Positions 6,611 to 14,975 of a DNA stretch of 28,807 nucleotides are shown here, piece after piece. How positions within the stretch are numbered: position 1 is the first letter of the stretch; every line of letters begins with the position of its first letter. The notes below the pieces were generated by a model. The model worked only from the letters and a program-made list of their open reading frames with translations, ran no database searches and was not told where the DNA came from. Made by a program: the position numbers and the translations under genes. Source of the DNA: CAZKEW01 sp964558915 (GTDB lineage: Bacteria; Acidobacteriota; Aminicenantia; Aminicenantales; UBA8522); NCBI GenBank assembly GCA_964558915.1, contig CAZLFV010000026.1, forward strand, positions 1 to 28,807. The letters run 5' to 3'.

Positions 6611-9217
6611 GTGGTGCGAGTACTGGTCATATCCAACTTCTATCCCCCCGAGGTCGAGACTGGCTCCACGCTCGGTTGCAGGAATATTGTTGAATCCCTT
6701 AAAGCCCGCGAACACGATGTCCGGGTCCTCACCAGCACCCCCAACCCAAAAAATGAACGCCGCGAAGGTGATGTTCACCGCTGGCTCAGAAGAGATCCTA
6801 AAAAAACCGAACATTGGCACGGCGTTTTTCTGAAAGAGCTGGCCAATCAGACTCTTGCCAGAAGAGTTTTTCAAGACTTCAGGCCGGCTGTCATCCTTCT
6901 GTTTGACCTCTCCCGGGTTTCTTTCTCACTGGCCCTGCTGGCTCAGGACATGGGGTTTCCCACTTGTTTATATGTCTCTTCGGACTGGTTGGCCACCTGG
7001 GAAAAGGACGCCTGGTACGAGCTCTGGCCAAAGGAGAGAGGGGGCTCCAGGGTCCTTCGCTTCTTGAGCCGTCATTTTGGGCTCGTCCCGCCTTTGCAGC
7101 CCTTGAGCCTTAACGGCGCGATCTTTGCCAGCACTTTTCTCAAGAACATGACCATCGGAGTTGGCCGGCCTGCGGCCCAGGCGCCGGTGGTTCCCTGGGG
7201 GGTCGACCTCAGCCGTTTTTCATACAAGGAAGCTGGCAAACATCCGCCGAACCGGCTGCTTTACGGCGGGGAAGTCGGGCCTGAAAAGGGTGTTGAGGTG
7301 GCTATCGAAGCTCTGGGAATATTGAAAAACGAGGAGGGCTACGCTGATCTGTCCCTCACAATATCGGGAAGAGACCGGGATTATCCCTCCTTTGTGGCCT
7401 ATTTGCGAGAGGTGGGCTCCCAGCACGGTGTTCTCAACAACCTGATTTTTTCAGGCTTCATTCCGAGCGACAAAATGCCCAGCCTTTATCAGGCTCATGA
7501 CATCTTCGTCTTTCCTTCAGCGAAAGAGGAGCCACTGACCATCTCCTTACTGGAAGCCATGTCCTGTGGAATGGCAGTCGTGAGCACGTCCTCAGGGGGA
7601 AATGCGGATATCCTCAAAGACGGGACAAACTCTCTCGTCATTCCCAAGGAGAACCCAGAGCTGTGCGCGAGCCAGGTCCTCCGGCTGCTCAAGGACCCGG
7701 GTCTGTATGAATCCCTGCGCAAAAAGGCCCGGAACACTATTGAAGAGGGTTTCCGGCTCGACCGGTCCGTCGAGTCCATAGAAAAAATATTGAAAGATGC
7801 CGCAGGCCAAGAGAGCGGCGCTCTTCGGGAAAGGAAAGCGGCAGAAGTCCCCTCAACAGCGCAGGACATGTCTGCTGAATCCATGACCCGACTCCTCCGC
7901 CGAGCCAAACGATGGCTAAAATGGGGCGATCTCGTCGTGCTCGGCCGGGCCTTCCTGAAGCCGCCTTTTCTCGCCCAGAAAATGAGGGCAGCGTTTCTGA
8001 AATCCTCCTCTTTTATCGCCCTGCTTGTTTTGCCCGTCCTCTATGAAGGATTCTTTTTCTTAAGCGGCCGGCGCCGCAAAGCGACTTCAACCGACACCTC
8101 TCAACCCCAGAATCTCCTGGTCGTCCAGCTTGCTGATATCGGAGATGTCGTCCTGACCAGCCCGTTTCTTCGCGAGCTGCGGAGTTTCCTTCCCTGCGCC
8201 AGCATTACTCTTGCGGTCCAGCCCAGGATGTTCAACTTGGTCGAAAAATGCCCCTATGTCGATGAGGTGGTCCCATTCCGCTGGAGAACAATCGGGAACT
8301 GGAAGGACGCCTTTCGCGGCCACGTCCTTTTGTGGCTGGAGGCGTCGCGGTTGGCCGGCCGACTCTGGAAGAAGCATTTTGACACGGCCGTATCCCTCCG
8401 CTGGAACAACGATGCCTGTCAGGCGGCGGCGGTTATCCTGATGTACGCAAGCGGCGCGCCCCGCCGGATTGCTTATATCAACGGACCCGGCGATTTTCTG
8501 TTCCACCGCCTTGGCGACGTCAACCGCTTGACGACCGGAGGGCCAGTTCGTGGCGCTCTCAAGCACGAAATCGAACGGCAACTGGACATCCTGCATTTCC
8601 TCGGGGCCCAGCCCAAGGATACGCGTCTGGAGGTCTGGACCTCGAAGGATGATGAACAATTCGCCCGGGATTTCCTCAGCGGGCACGGCATCGTTCCGCC
8701 CGATTTCCTAATCGCCCTGGCGCCCGGGGCGGCCTGGGCCTACCGCCGCTGGCCGGCGGACCGCTTTGTCGAACTGGGCCGGTGGCTTCAAGAAACCTAT
8801 AATGCATTCATCCTAATTATCGCCGGCAAAGGAGAACAGGACTTGGCCCGTCAAGTGGAAACGGGGTTGCAGACCCGGCTTACGATCAACCTCGCCGGCA
8901 GGACAACTCTTCGCCAAATGGCCGCAGTCCTGAAGCGCTGCAACCTGTTCCTCGGCAACGACTCCGGACCGATGCACATAGCGGCCGCATCCGGCGTTCC
9001 TTCGGTTGGGCTGTTCGGCCCGGGTGAGTACGAGCGGTTCCGGCCGTGGGGCAAAAATAACGAAACGATTCGCCTGGGCCTGACCTGCAACCCGTGCTCG
9101 GAAAACTGCCGCTTCAATGAAGCCCGCTGCATTCAGGGGATCACGGTGGCTCAGGTCCGGAGCGCACTGGAAAAAAAACTGCAGGGCCGGCGCCATCTTG
9201 AAATAAAAAAAGATTGA
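6611..9217 (+). CDS. fused GT4-GT9 glycosyltransferase
   Basis: This 868-residue protein joins two glycosyltransferases. Residues 1-395 form a GT4 enzyme: N-terminal VLVISNFYPPEVETGS, a YGGEVGPEKGV nucleotide-sugar region near 218-228, and the EEPLTISLLEAMSCG signature at 306-320. A linker with one hydrophobic segment (about 466-486) follows. Residues 500-860 are GT9, heptosyltransferase-like: VVQLADIGDVVLTSPFL at the start, FLGNDSGPMHIAAASG near 790, and a C-terminal cluster of four Cys typical of this family. It probably adds two successive sugars to a surface glycan at the inner membrane. The start is GTG at 6611, with a second GTG directly after it. I saw no frameshift between the halves, so the fusion appears genuine. 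Confidence 0.88.
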   Translation: MVRVLVISNFYPPEVETGSTLGCRNIVESLKAREHDVRVLTSTPNPKNERREGDVHRWLRRDPKKTEHWHGVFLKELANQTLARRVFQDFRPAVILLFDLSRVSFSLALLAQDMGFPTCLYVSSDWLATWEKDAWYELWPKERGGSRVLRFLSRHFGLVPPLQPLSLNGAIFASTFLKNMTIGVGRPAAQAPVVPWGVDLSRFSYKEAGKHPPNRLLYGGEVGPEKGVEVAIEALGILKNEEGYADLSLTISGRDRDYPSFVAYLREVGSQHGVLNNLIFSGFIPSDKMPSLYQAHDIFVFPSAKEEPLTISLLEAMSCGMAVVSTSSGGNADILKDGTNSLVIPKENPELCASQVLRLLKDPGLYESLRKKARNTIEEGFRLDRSVESIEKILKDAAGQESGALRERKAAEVPSTAQDMSAESMTRLLRRAKRWLKWGDLVVLGRAFLKPPFLAQKMRAAFLKSSSFIALLVLPVLYEGFFFLSGRRRKATSTDTSQPQNLLVVQLADIGDVVLTSPFLRELRSFLPCASITLAVQPRMFNLVEKCPYVDEVVPFRWRTIGNWKDAFRGHVLLWLEASRLAGRLWKKHFDTAVSLRWNNDACQAAAVILMYASGAPRRIAYINGPGDFLFHRLGDVNRLTTGGPVRGALKHEIERQLDILHFLGAQPKDTRLEVWTSKDDEQFARDFLSGHGIVPPDFLIALAPGAAWAYRRWPADRFVELGRWLQETYNAFILIIAGKGEQDLARQVETGLQTRLTINLAGRTTLRQMAAVLKRCNLFLGNDSGPMHIAAASGVPSVGLFGPGEYERFRPWGKNNETIRLGLTCNPCSENCRFNEARCIQGITVAQVRSALEKKLQGRRHLEIKKD

Positions 9218-9226
9218 TTATAAAAT
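9198..9226 (+). promoter_or_regulatory. possible internal promoter
   Basis: TTGAAA (9198-9203) and TAAAAT (9221-9226) are spaced by 17 bases across the end of the fused glycosyltransferase gene. They lie in an A/T-rich stretch, so chance is possible. If real, it would drive the coiled-coil and second glycosyltransferase genes. Confidence 0.3.
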
Positions 9227-9265
9227 CCGACGAGCGACTTAAAAGGACTGTCCTGGCCGGCTAAA

Positions 9266-9796
9266 ATGGAAAAAACTCTGGCTCAAGAGATCCAGCGATT
9301 AAAAGAGGAGTTGGACAGAAAACGGAAGGAGATTGAGGACATCAAGGAGCTGGCCGGCAAAGAAATAGACGGGTCTTTTCCCATCAACCTGGAGGAGTTT
9401 TCCGAACGGGAACTCGAGAGCTACATCGCCGAGTCCATCGCTTCTATAAAGGAAGAGATCAATTCCCGGCCGGCTAAAGAGCCGATTACGTCGCATAGAA
9501 AACTCATCGGCCGGCCGATCGTTGCTCTCAAAAAGTTTCTCCTGCAGAGTCTGGCCGATTACAATGACCTTTTTTTAGATAAACAGATCCAGTTCAACCG
9601 GCGGTCCGTGGATTTGTACCAGGCCCTGCTTCTCCGGACCAAACATAATAAAGAAAGGATGAAACAGATCCAGGAACAGATCAGCGCCTGCGAAGAAAGC
9701 CTGGTTGTCCTCAAGGCCAAGCTCGAGGACCTACGGGCCAACCTGGAGCAGCAAAAAAACCCAGACAAAGGACCGAAACTGGCTGTTCAAGATTAG
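9266..9796 (+). CDS. coiled-coil protein of a glycan cluster
   Basis: The 176-residue soluble protein has two long charged heptad-like helices (residues 1-30 and 125-168) around a central segment, RPIVALKKFLLQSL followed by QIQFNRRSVDLYQALL. That central pattern, a basic-hydrophobic helix followed by a conserved Q-x-x-FN, is often found next to or fused to methyltransferases and glycosyltransferases in O-antigen and glycan clusters. I take it as an accessory or scaffolding protein that may attach at the membrane through the basic helix; its exact role is unknown. It lies between two glycosyltransferase genes, 48 and 52 bases away. Confidence 0.75.
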   Translation: MEKTLAQEIQRLKEELDRKRKEIEDIKELAGKEIDGSFPINLEEFSERELESYIAESIASIKEEINSRPAKEPITSHRKLIGRPIVALKKFLLQSLADYNDLFLDKQIQFNRRSVDLYQALLLRTKHNKERMKQIQEQISACEESLVVLKAKLEDLRANLEQQKNPDKGPKLAVQD

Positions 9797-9848
9797 CGTT
9801 ATTGGGCGTTTGCGCCGGAGCCGTCTCCCCATGTCATAAGAAGAGAAA

Positions 9849-11111
9849 ATGATTCAAGGACTAATCAAAGAAATTAACCAGATCGCCGCGGCTCAAGGAA
9901 TCCAGGCTGCCTACAATCATGTTCTGCGGGCCGAGGTCGCGCTCCACCTCCGCAGGCCGTCCCTGGCCATGTATGATCACGGGTTTCATTTTATCGGCGG
10001 GGCCCAAAGATACGGGTTGACCATGGCCTCGGCGCTCCAGGACCGGTTCGACATTACTCTTATTGCCAATTATGAGGTCAGCCATAGGGACTTCCTGGAG
10101 TGGTACGGCCTCGATCTCGCCGCCTGTCGGATTAAAGTGATCACGCTTCCCTTTTTTGAGGAGAAAGGACTCTGCAATATTGACCCGGCCATTATTCCCA
10201 ATGAAATGAGGAACCCCTTTCATCGGGTCAGCCGAGAAAGCGGCGGCTACGATATTTTTGTCAACTGCTGCATGAATGAGATGGTCTACCCGTTATCAGC
10301 ACTCTCCGTCATGGTCTGTCATTTCCCCGAGAGAAGGCCCCGGACCTATTTTTACGCCGACCAGTATACCTACTTAGTTTGCAACGGCCTCTATCCTGCC
10401 GAGTGGGTCAAGAAGAAATGGAAGTTGACCTCGCATCAGCAAATTTATCCCCCTGCCGATATGGGAACTACGGCGGCGTTACTTCCCAAAAGAAAGCTCA
10501 TCCTATCCGTATCCAGGTTCGAAGTGGAAGGCTCAAAAAGGCAGAAGGAAATGATCGAGGCATTCCTGAGCCTCCAAGAGAAATGGCCGGAAATCGCCAA
10601 AGACTGGGTCTTTATCCTGGCGGGCGGCAGCGTCCAAGACAATCCCTATCTCGCCGGGTTGGAAGAGATGATCGCTGAGAGGCAGGCGCAGAATATCGAA
10701 CTAAAAGTTAATCTCACAGTCGAGGAACTGAATCGCCTGTACCAGGAAGCGAAGGTGTTCTGGCACATGTGCGGACTCAAACACGAGGACCCTTCTGCAA
10801 TCGAGCATTTTGGCATGACGACCGTCGAGGCGATGCAGAACAAAGCGATCCCGATCGTCTATGACGGAGGCGGACTCAAGGAAATCGTGGATCACGGCGT
10901 TAATGGATTCAGGGTCAGGTCCAAAGCTGAACTGCTCGAAGCCACACTGAAACTCTTCCGGGACGAAAACCTTGGTCGGGCCCTCGCGCAGTCCGCCCAA
11001 GAAAAGGCTCAAACGTATTCGCGAGCAAGGTTCGAGGCCGTGATCAGAGCCTTTTTTGATGATATGCTTAAGACCTATGTTTCCGTGCCGGTCCCCGGTT
11101 CCTCCGCATAG
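9849..11111 (+). CDS. GT4-family glycosyltransferase
   Basis: The 420-residue product has the GT-B layout of family GT4. The N-terminal acceptor half contains HFIGGAQRYG near residue 47. The C-terminal half has LILSVSRFEVEGSKRQ and the signature EHFGMTTVEAMQNKAIPIVY near 318-337, with DGGGLKEIVDHGVNGF after it. There is no transmembrane helix. An AAGAAGAGA ribosome-binding site precedes the ATG. It is the last gene of the plus-strand run and faces the minus-strand operon tail-to-tail with a 45-base gap, in which no rho-independent terminator is visible. It probably transfers a sugar in surface polysaccharide assembly; donor and acceptor are unknown. Confidence 0.88.
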   Translation: MIQGLIKEINQIAAAQGIQAAYNHVLRAEVALHLRRPSLAMYDHGFHFIGGAQRYGLTMASALQDRFDITLIANYEVSHRDFLEWYGLDLAACRIKVITLPFFEEKGLCNIDPAIIPNEMRNPFHRVSRESGGYDIFVNCCMNEMVYPLSALSVMVCHFPERRPRTYFYADQYTYLVCNGLYPAEWVKKKWKLTSHQQIYPPADMGTTAALLPKRKLILSVSRFEVEGSKRQKEMIEAFLSLQEKWPEIAKDWVFILAGGSVQDNPYLAGLEEMIAERQAQNIELKVNLTVEELNRLYQEAKVFWHMCGLKHEDPSAIEHFGMTTVEAMQNKAIPIVYDGGGLKEIVDHGVNGFRVRSKAELLEATLKLFRDENLGRALAQSAQEKAQTYSRARFEAVIRAFFDDMLKTYVSVPVPGSSA

Positions 11112-11156
11112 CGCTCGCCGCGCTTTCCTTGGCCATCTTTCCAGAAGAGGCAAAAC

Positions 11157-12242
11157 TTACAATATTTCTCTGAGGGGGCCTTTTCGCCGGGTGATACTCA
11201 TCTGGTCCAGCAGTTCCAAAAGGGGAATCGCATACTTCCGGCTCAGCCCGGTCATGGCCTTAAATTCCTGAACTGTCATCTCCTTCTTGCCCAGAGCCCT
11301 CACTTTGCCCACGATATCATCCAGCCAGCGGGAATGGATGTAGAGCCCCTCTGGCCCGGGAATGATCTTCTTTTTTTCGGTAAGGATGGCAAGAAACCCT
11401 TCCAGCCGTTCTGCCGATAGCCGAAGCTCCTTCTGGATTTCCGCCACGGAGACAGACTGGAATTCGCCCCGGAGGCACATCTCTTCGAGTCTCTTGAGAA
11501 TTTTTTGTTCTCGAGGAGAAAGGGTAACTTCTTGGGAATGGAGGGCAACCCTTTGGCCGATCACATCGACCAGGGCCTTTTTTTCGAGTGATCTTGCGGC
11601 CAGCGTCAGGACCTTCTTGTTGAGGTTAAATCTTTTTCTCATCCTCTCCAGGGCGACGCCTCTTTGGGCTGGGTGCTGCTCGCGGGTCTGCTCAAGAAAA
11701 GCCAGTATCTTTTCTCCGAGAAAATCAAAAGTCTCTTGAGAGATGAGATAAAGCGGAGAAAAGGAAATGATCTTGACCTTCCCTTCCTCTTCCAATTCTT
11801 CGGCCAGGCGCAAAATCCTCTCCTCGCCGAGAGCGGCAAATTCTCGGATGTCCTGCTCCGTTAGCCCTTGTGTTCCTTTCTCCCGGCACAGCCCGGCCAG
11901 CATCTCCTTCTCGCTTCCCGAAAGAGCAAGCAGGAAGTCGATCCTGGCTTCTTTTTTGAATTTGCCTTTTTCCGGCATGAGGGGATTGAGGACAACGCCA
12001 GAGCCGAGTGGTCCGCGGCCTTGCATGTCCAACACTTCGAACGGGTCTTTCCATTGTAAGGCCAGGGGCCGCCGGGTTGAAACCTGGACAAAAAACCGCC
12101 CCGCCTCCGCTTTCTCGGCTTGCTCATAGACACGCAGCAAAGCCGGAACCCTCTGCGCCCTGACCGCAAGCACTGCCCGACCGGGGAGGACCTTGGCGTC
12201 TTTATTGAGGGCTATGGAACCTTCGAACCGCGTGGTGGTCAT
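11157..12242 (-). CDS. stand-alone SelB C-terminal half (domain III plus winged helices), no GTPase
   Basis: The 361 residues match only the second half of selenocysteine elongation factor SelB. Residues 1 to about 92 look like the beta-barrel domain III, ending at GPLGSGVVLNPL (SelB has TIGGGxVLDP). The rest looks like the winged-helix array, ending in the diagnostic TGLSRKYAIPLLELLDQ near 330-346 and SITRRKG. No GTPase motifs exist, and the upstream sequence is intact RNase R, so this is not a locally broken gene. The start ATG overlaps the rnr stop (ATGA), with GGAG upstream. In SelB these winged helices bind the SECIS hairpin. Here an RNA-binding role linked to RNase R is inference. Confidence 0.8.
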   Translation of the reverse strand: MTTTRFEGSIALNKDAKVLPGRAVLAVRAQRVPALLRVYEQAEKAEAGRFFVQVSTRRPLALQWKDPFEVLDMQGRGPLGSGVVLNPLMPEKGKFKKEARIDFLLALSGSEKEMLAGLCREKGTQGLTEQDIREFAALGEERILRLAEELEEEGKVKIISFSPLYLISQETFDFLGEKILAFLEQTREQHPAQRGVALERMRKRFNLNKKVLTLAARSLEKKALVDVIGQRVALHSQEVTLSPREQKILKRLEEMCLRGEFQSVSVAEIQKELRLSAERLEGFLAILTEKKKIIPGPEGLYIHSRWLDDIVGKVRALGKKEMTVQEFKAMTGLSRKYAIPLLELLDQMSITRRKGPLREIL

Positions 12243-14311
12243 CTGGTAACTCCGCGGGAATCCTGGCTTAGGACTAAGCCCATGCGGCGATTAATCGGGT
12301 CGACCGAGGCCAAGATGACCTTGACTCGCTCACCTAGATTGAACTGTCTCCCCGACCGCCTTCCGACCAGCGTTTTTTGGGACCGCCTATGGTAGTAATC
12401 ACCGCCAAGGTCGGCATAGGGAACGAGGCCGTCGACAAAATAATCTTCGAGCTCAACTACAACTCCGGCTCTCGATATATCCACAATGATGCCCTCGAGT
12501 TCTTCGCCCAGCTTGCCTTTGAGGAAGCGGAAGATGCGCCATTCGACGAGTTGCTTTTCCGCTTCGTCAGCCGCCCTCTCCCGCTCGGAACAGTGCAGGG
12601 CCAGGGAAGGGAGCGCCGGCAGCCGCAGTTTTTCTCCCCGCAGAGCAGCTTTTAACAATCGATGCACGATCAGGTCGGGGTAGCGCCGGATGGGTGAAGT
12701 GAAATGGGTGTATTCTTTTTTAGCCAGGCCGTAATGTCCTGTATTTTCGGCAGAATAAGCAGCAATCCGAAGGCTCCGGAGGACCTGGAATTGGATGAAC
12801 TTCTGCTCGGGCTTGCCGCCCACCTGTTTCAGGATTCGCTGCAGGTCTTTGGCCGTCGCCTTCTCGGGCTTCGGCAGGAAGAGGCCAAAATGCTCGAGCA
12901 GCCCGCGGAGCTCTTCCAGGTCGGCCAGCCCAGGAGCGGGATGAACCCGGTAAATGGCCTGGGGCGACTTCCGGGTCAGGGCAGAGGCCACGGCCTCGTT
13001 CGCCGCCACCATGAATTCCTCGATGAGATGGTGGGCTTCATTGGCCTCGAAAGCGGCCACCTGCTGGAGCTTTCCCTCCCGGTAGACGAGCTCGGGTTCG
13101 AGGAGGTCAAAATTGAGGCCGCCCGCGTCTTCCCTTCGTTTCCTTAGAAGAGAGGCGGCTTCTCTCATCAGCAATAAATCGGGGACGAGCGCGGCAAATT
13201 TCCGGCGTTCGTCTGCGTCTCCCTCAAAAATTTTGAAGACAGACGTGTAGGTCATTCGCTCCGCCGTCTTGATGATCGAAGGATGAAATTCCGATTTCAC
13301 CACCCGGCCGGCCTGGTCGATCTCCAGAAGCACGGAAAAAGTGAGCTTCGTCTCTCTCGGCCTCAGGCTGCAGAGATCATTGGACAGCTCTTCAGGAAGC
13401 ATGGGCAGAGTGAGGTCGGGAAAATAGACGCTCGTGGCGCGCTCGAGAGCGTCCGTATCGAGAGCCGTGCCGGATCTGACATAGTGGGAGACATCAGCAA
13501 TGTGAACGCCCAAAAGGAAATGCCCCGAGCCGAGTTTCTTCACGCTGACCGCATCGTCAAAATCCTGAGCTGTTTCGCCGTCAATTGTCATGGTGCGCCA
13601 TGGCCGGTAATCCTTCCTTCCGGCTCTGTCCTGGGCTGAAATCCGGTGAGAGATGTGTTGCGCTTCCTTCATTGTCTCGGCGGAAAAGGCGACGGGCAGG
13701 TTGTGTTGCTTGATCACGACCTGCGTGTCAACGTCAGGCTCGTCGGGCAGGCCCAGGACGCTTTGAAGCGTCCAGTCATCTCTTTTCACTTCAACAATCA
13801 CGCCGGGTTTCAGAGTGAAGGGGCCCCTGGAAGCGAGCGGGATCTCCTCGGATGAACCCGACTCCAAAAGCATAATAAAAGGCTGGCCGAACCGTTCATC
13901 ATAAATACCCAAAGCCGTCTCCCGGCCTTTTTTGAGGATGCGGATTATCCTTCCTTCCGGCTTTCCTTTTTTGCCCCGTTCTTCGGAGAGGACCTCGACG
14001 ATATCCCCTTTGAGAGCCCCGAGCGAGTGCCGGCCGGGTATGAAGACATCCTCCAACTCCGCGTTCTCCGGGCGGACAAACCCGAATCCTCTTGAAGAAG
14101 ACAGAAACTCGCCCTTGATGATTCTTCTCTCGAGGGGGGCATAATAAGAATCCTTTTTCTTCAGGACCACACCCCGCTTCTGGAGCTCTTTCAACGTCCG
14201 GTGCAACTTCTTCTGGTCTTTCACTCCGAGACGCAGGAGGCGGGCGAGTTGATGGAAAGAGAGACCGTTGCGTTTTTGCCTCAACAAAGACAGCAGGTTT
14301 TCCTCCATCAT
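12239..14311 (-). CDS. rnr: ribonuclease R
   Basis: The 690-residue 3'-5' exoribonuclease degrades structured RNA and takes part in mRNA decay and RNA quality control. Domains in order are an N-terminal winged helix (about 1-55), cold-shock domains (about 60-215), the RNB catalytic domain with metal-binding DGETAQDFDD near 243-252 and RVHPAP in place of the common RIHP, and a C-terminal S1 domain (about 600-685). A large basic tail, as in E. coli, is absent. The gene starts one base after the upstream unknown gene with no clear ribosome-binding site, which suggests translational coupling. Two consecutive ATG codons are possible starts. Confidence 0.95.
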   Translation of the reverse strand: MMEENLLSLLRQKRNGLSFHQLARLLRLGVKDQKKLHRTLKELQKRGVVLKKKDSYYAPLERRIIKGEFLSSSRGFGFVRPENAELEDVFIPGRHSLGALKGDIVEVLSEERGKKGKPEGRIIRILKKGRETALGIYDERFGQPFIMLLESGSSEEIPLASRGPFTLKPGVIVEVKRDDWTLQSVLGLPDEPDVDTQVVIKQHNLPVAFSAETMKEAQHISHRISAQDRAGRKDYRPWRTMTIDGETAQDFDDAVSVKKLGSGHFLLGVHIADVSHYVRSGTALDTDALERATSVYFPDLTLPMLPEELSNDLCSLRPRETKLTFSVLLEIDQAGRVVKSEFHPSIIKTAERMTYTSVFKIFEGDADERRKFAALVPDLLLMREAASLLRKRREDAGGLNFDLLEPELVYREGKLQQVAAFEANEAHHLIEEFMVAANEAVASALTRKSPQAIYRVHPAPGLADLEELRGLLEHFGLFLPKPEKATAKDLQRILKQVGGKPEQKFIQFQVLRSLRIAAYSAENTGHYGLAKKEYTHFTSPIRRYPDLIVHRLLKAALRGEKLRLPALPSLALHCSERERAADEAEKQLVEWRIFRFLKGKLGEELEGIIVDISRAGVVVELEDYFVDGLVPYADLGGDYYHRRSQKTLVGRRSGRQFNLGERVKVILASVDPINRRMGLVLSQDSRGVTR

Positions 14312-14312
14312 C

Positions 14313-14951
14313 TTAATAATAGAAAAGACTGAGGCGGGGAATCTTGTATTTTTCTCGGATGAGCTTGACCAACCGGATTTTATAAATGTCCCGGGCCTCA
14401 GGACCCGGCCGGGCTCGGCATTCTGCCTGAATCCGCTTCTCTACTTCGGTCTTATCCGCTTCCGGGGCGTTCCGGAGGATCAACTCTTCGACCTCCCCTT
14501 CCATTTTTTCGAGCGCGTCTTCGTTCACCATTTTTCGACCAAGGACCCGGCGGGCTTCCGCGTAAATATCCTTGAGCCACCCGACTTCTGGAGAAAGGGA
14601 CATCAAGAACCTATCGACTTCGATGCTCGCCTTCTTTTTTTTCTCCTCACGGAATATTTCTTTGCTCCGGCGGCCCACGCGGCGGTCCTTGAACTCCAAG
14701 AAAGCCTTGAGCACTTCGGCGTTGCAATAGGAAAGAGAGGACATTTTTCGGCGGCCGGCCTGCCTCTTCCGGGAACTTTCAAAGGCCCTTCGTACCCCCT
14801 CCAGAACAACAGGAAGCGGAATGCCCATCTCCTCCCAAGAGCTGATGACGGACATATCCCTGGAAGAGAGGACAAACGGAGCGCCCCTAAGGTCAAAGAA
14901 CGCCTGGGCAATCTCTTGGAAATACCGGCTCCTCAGCGCCCGGCGTTCCAT
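14313..14951 (-). CDS. unknown protein, DnaD/replication-accessory-like N-terminus
   Basis: The 212-residue protein has no motif that gives a firm function. Its first 50 residues (FFDLRGAPFVLSSRDMSVIS, then WEEMGIPLPVVLEGVRRAFE) follow a pattern I associate with an uncharacterised family that resembles DnaD or helicase-loader winged helices: a short helix, LS-x-x-D, then W-x-x-x-GIPxxVVxxGI. The remainder is helical, strongly charged and lacks membrane segments. AGGAG lies upstream of the ATG. It sits in the valS-birA-coaX-rnr operon, 24 bases after coaX and one base before rnr. A nucleic-acid-related role is likely from context but unproven. Confidence 0.75.
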   Translation of the reverse strand: MERRALRSRYFQEIAQAFFDLRGAPFVLSSRDMSVISSWEEMGIPLPVVLEGVRRAFESSRKRQAGRRKMSSLSYCNAEVLKAFLEFKDRRVGRRSKEIFREEKKKKASIEVDRFLMSLSPEVGWLKDIYAEARRVLGRKMVNEDALEKMEGEVEELILRNAPEADKTEVEKRIQAECRARPGPEARDIYKIRLVKLIREKYKIPRLSLFYY

Positions 14952-14975
14952 CCTGTCTCTCCTGGCCAGCGTTTT

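Noticed and set aside
11112..11156. Possible bidirectional terminator between the convergent operons
   Set aside because: No stable stem followed by a T-run is visible on either strand in this 45-base gap.
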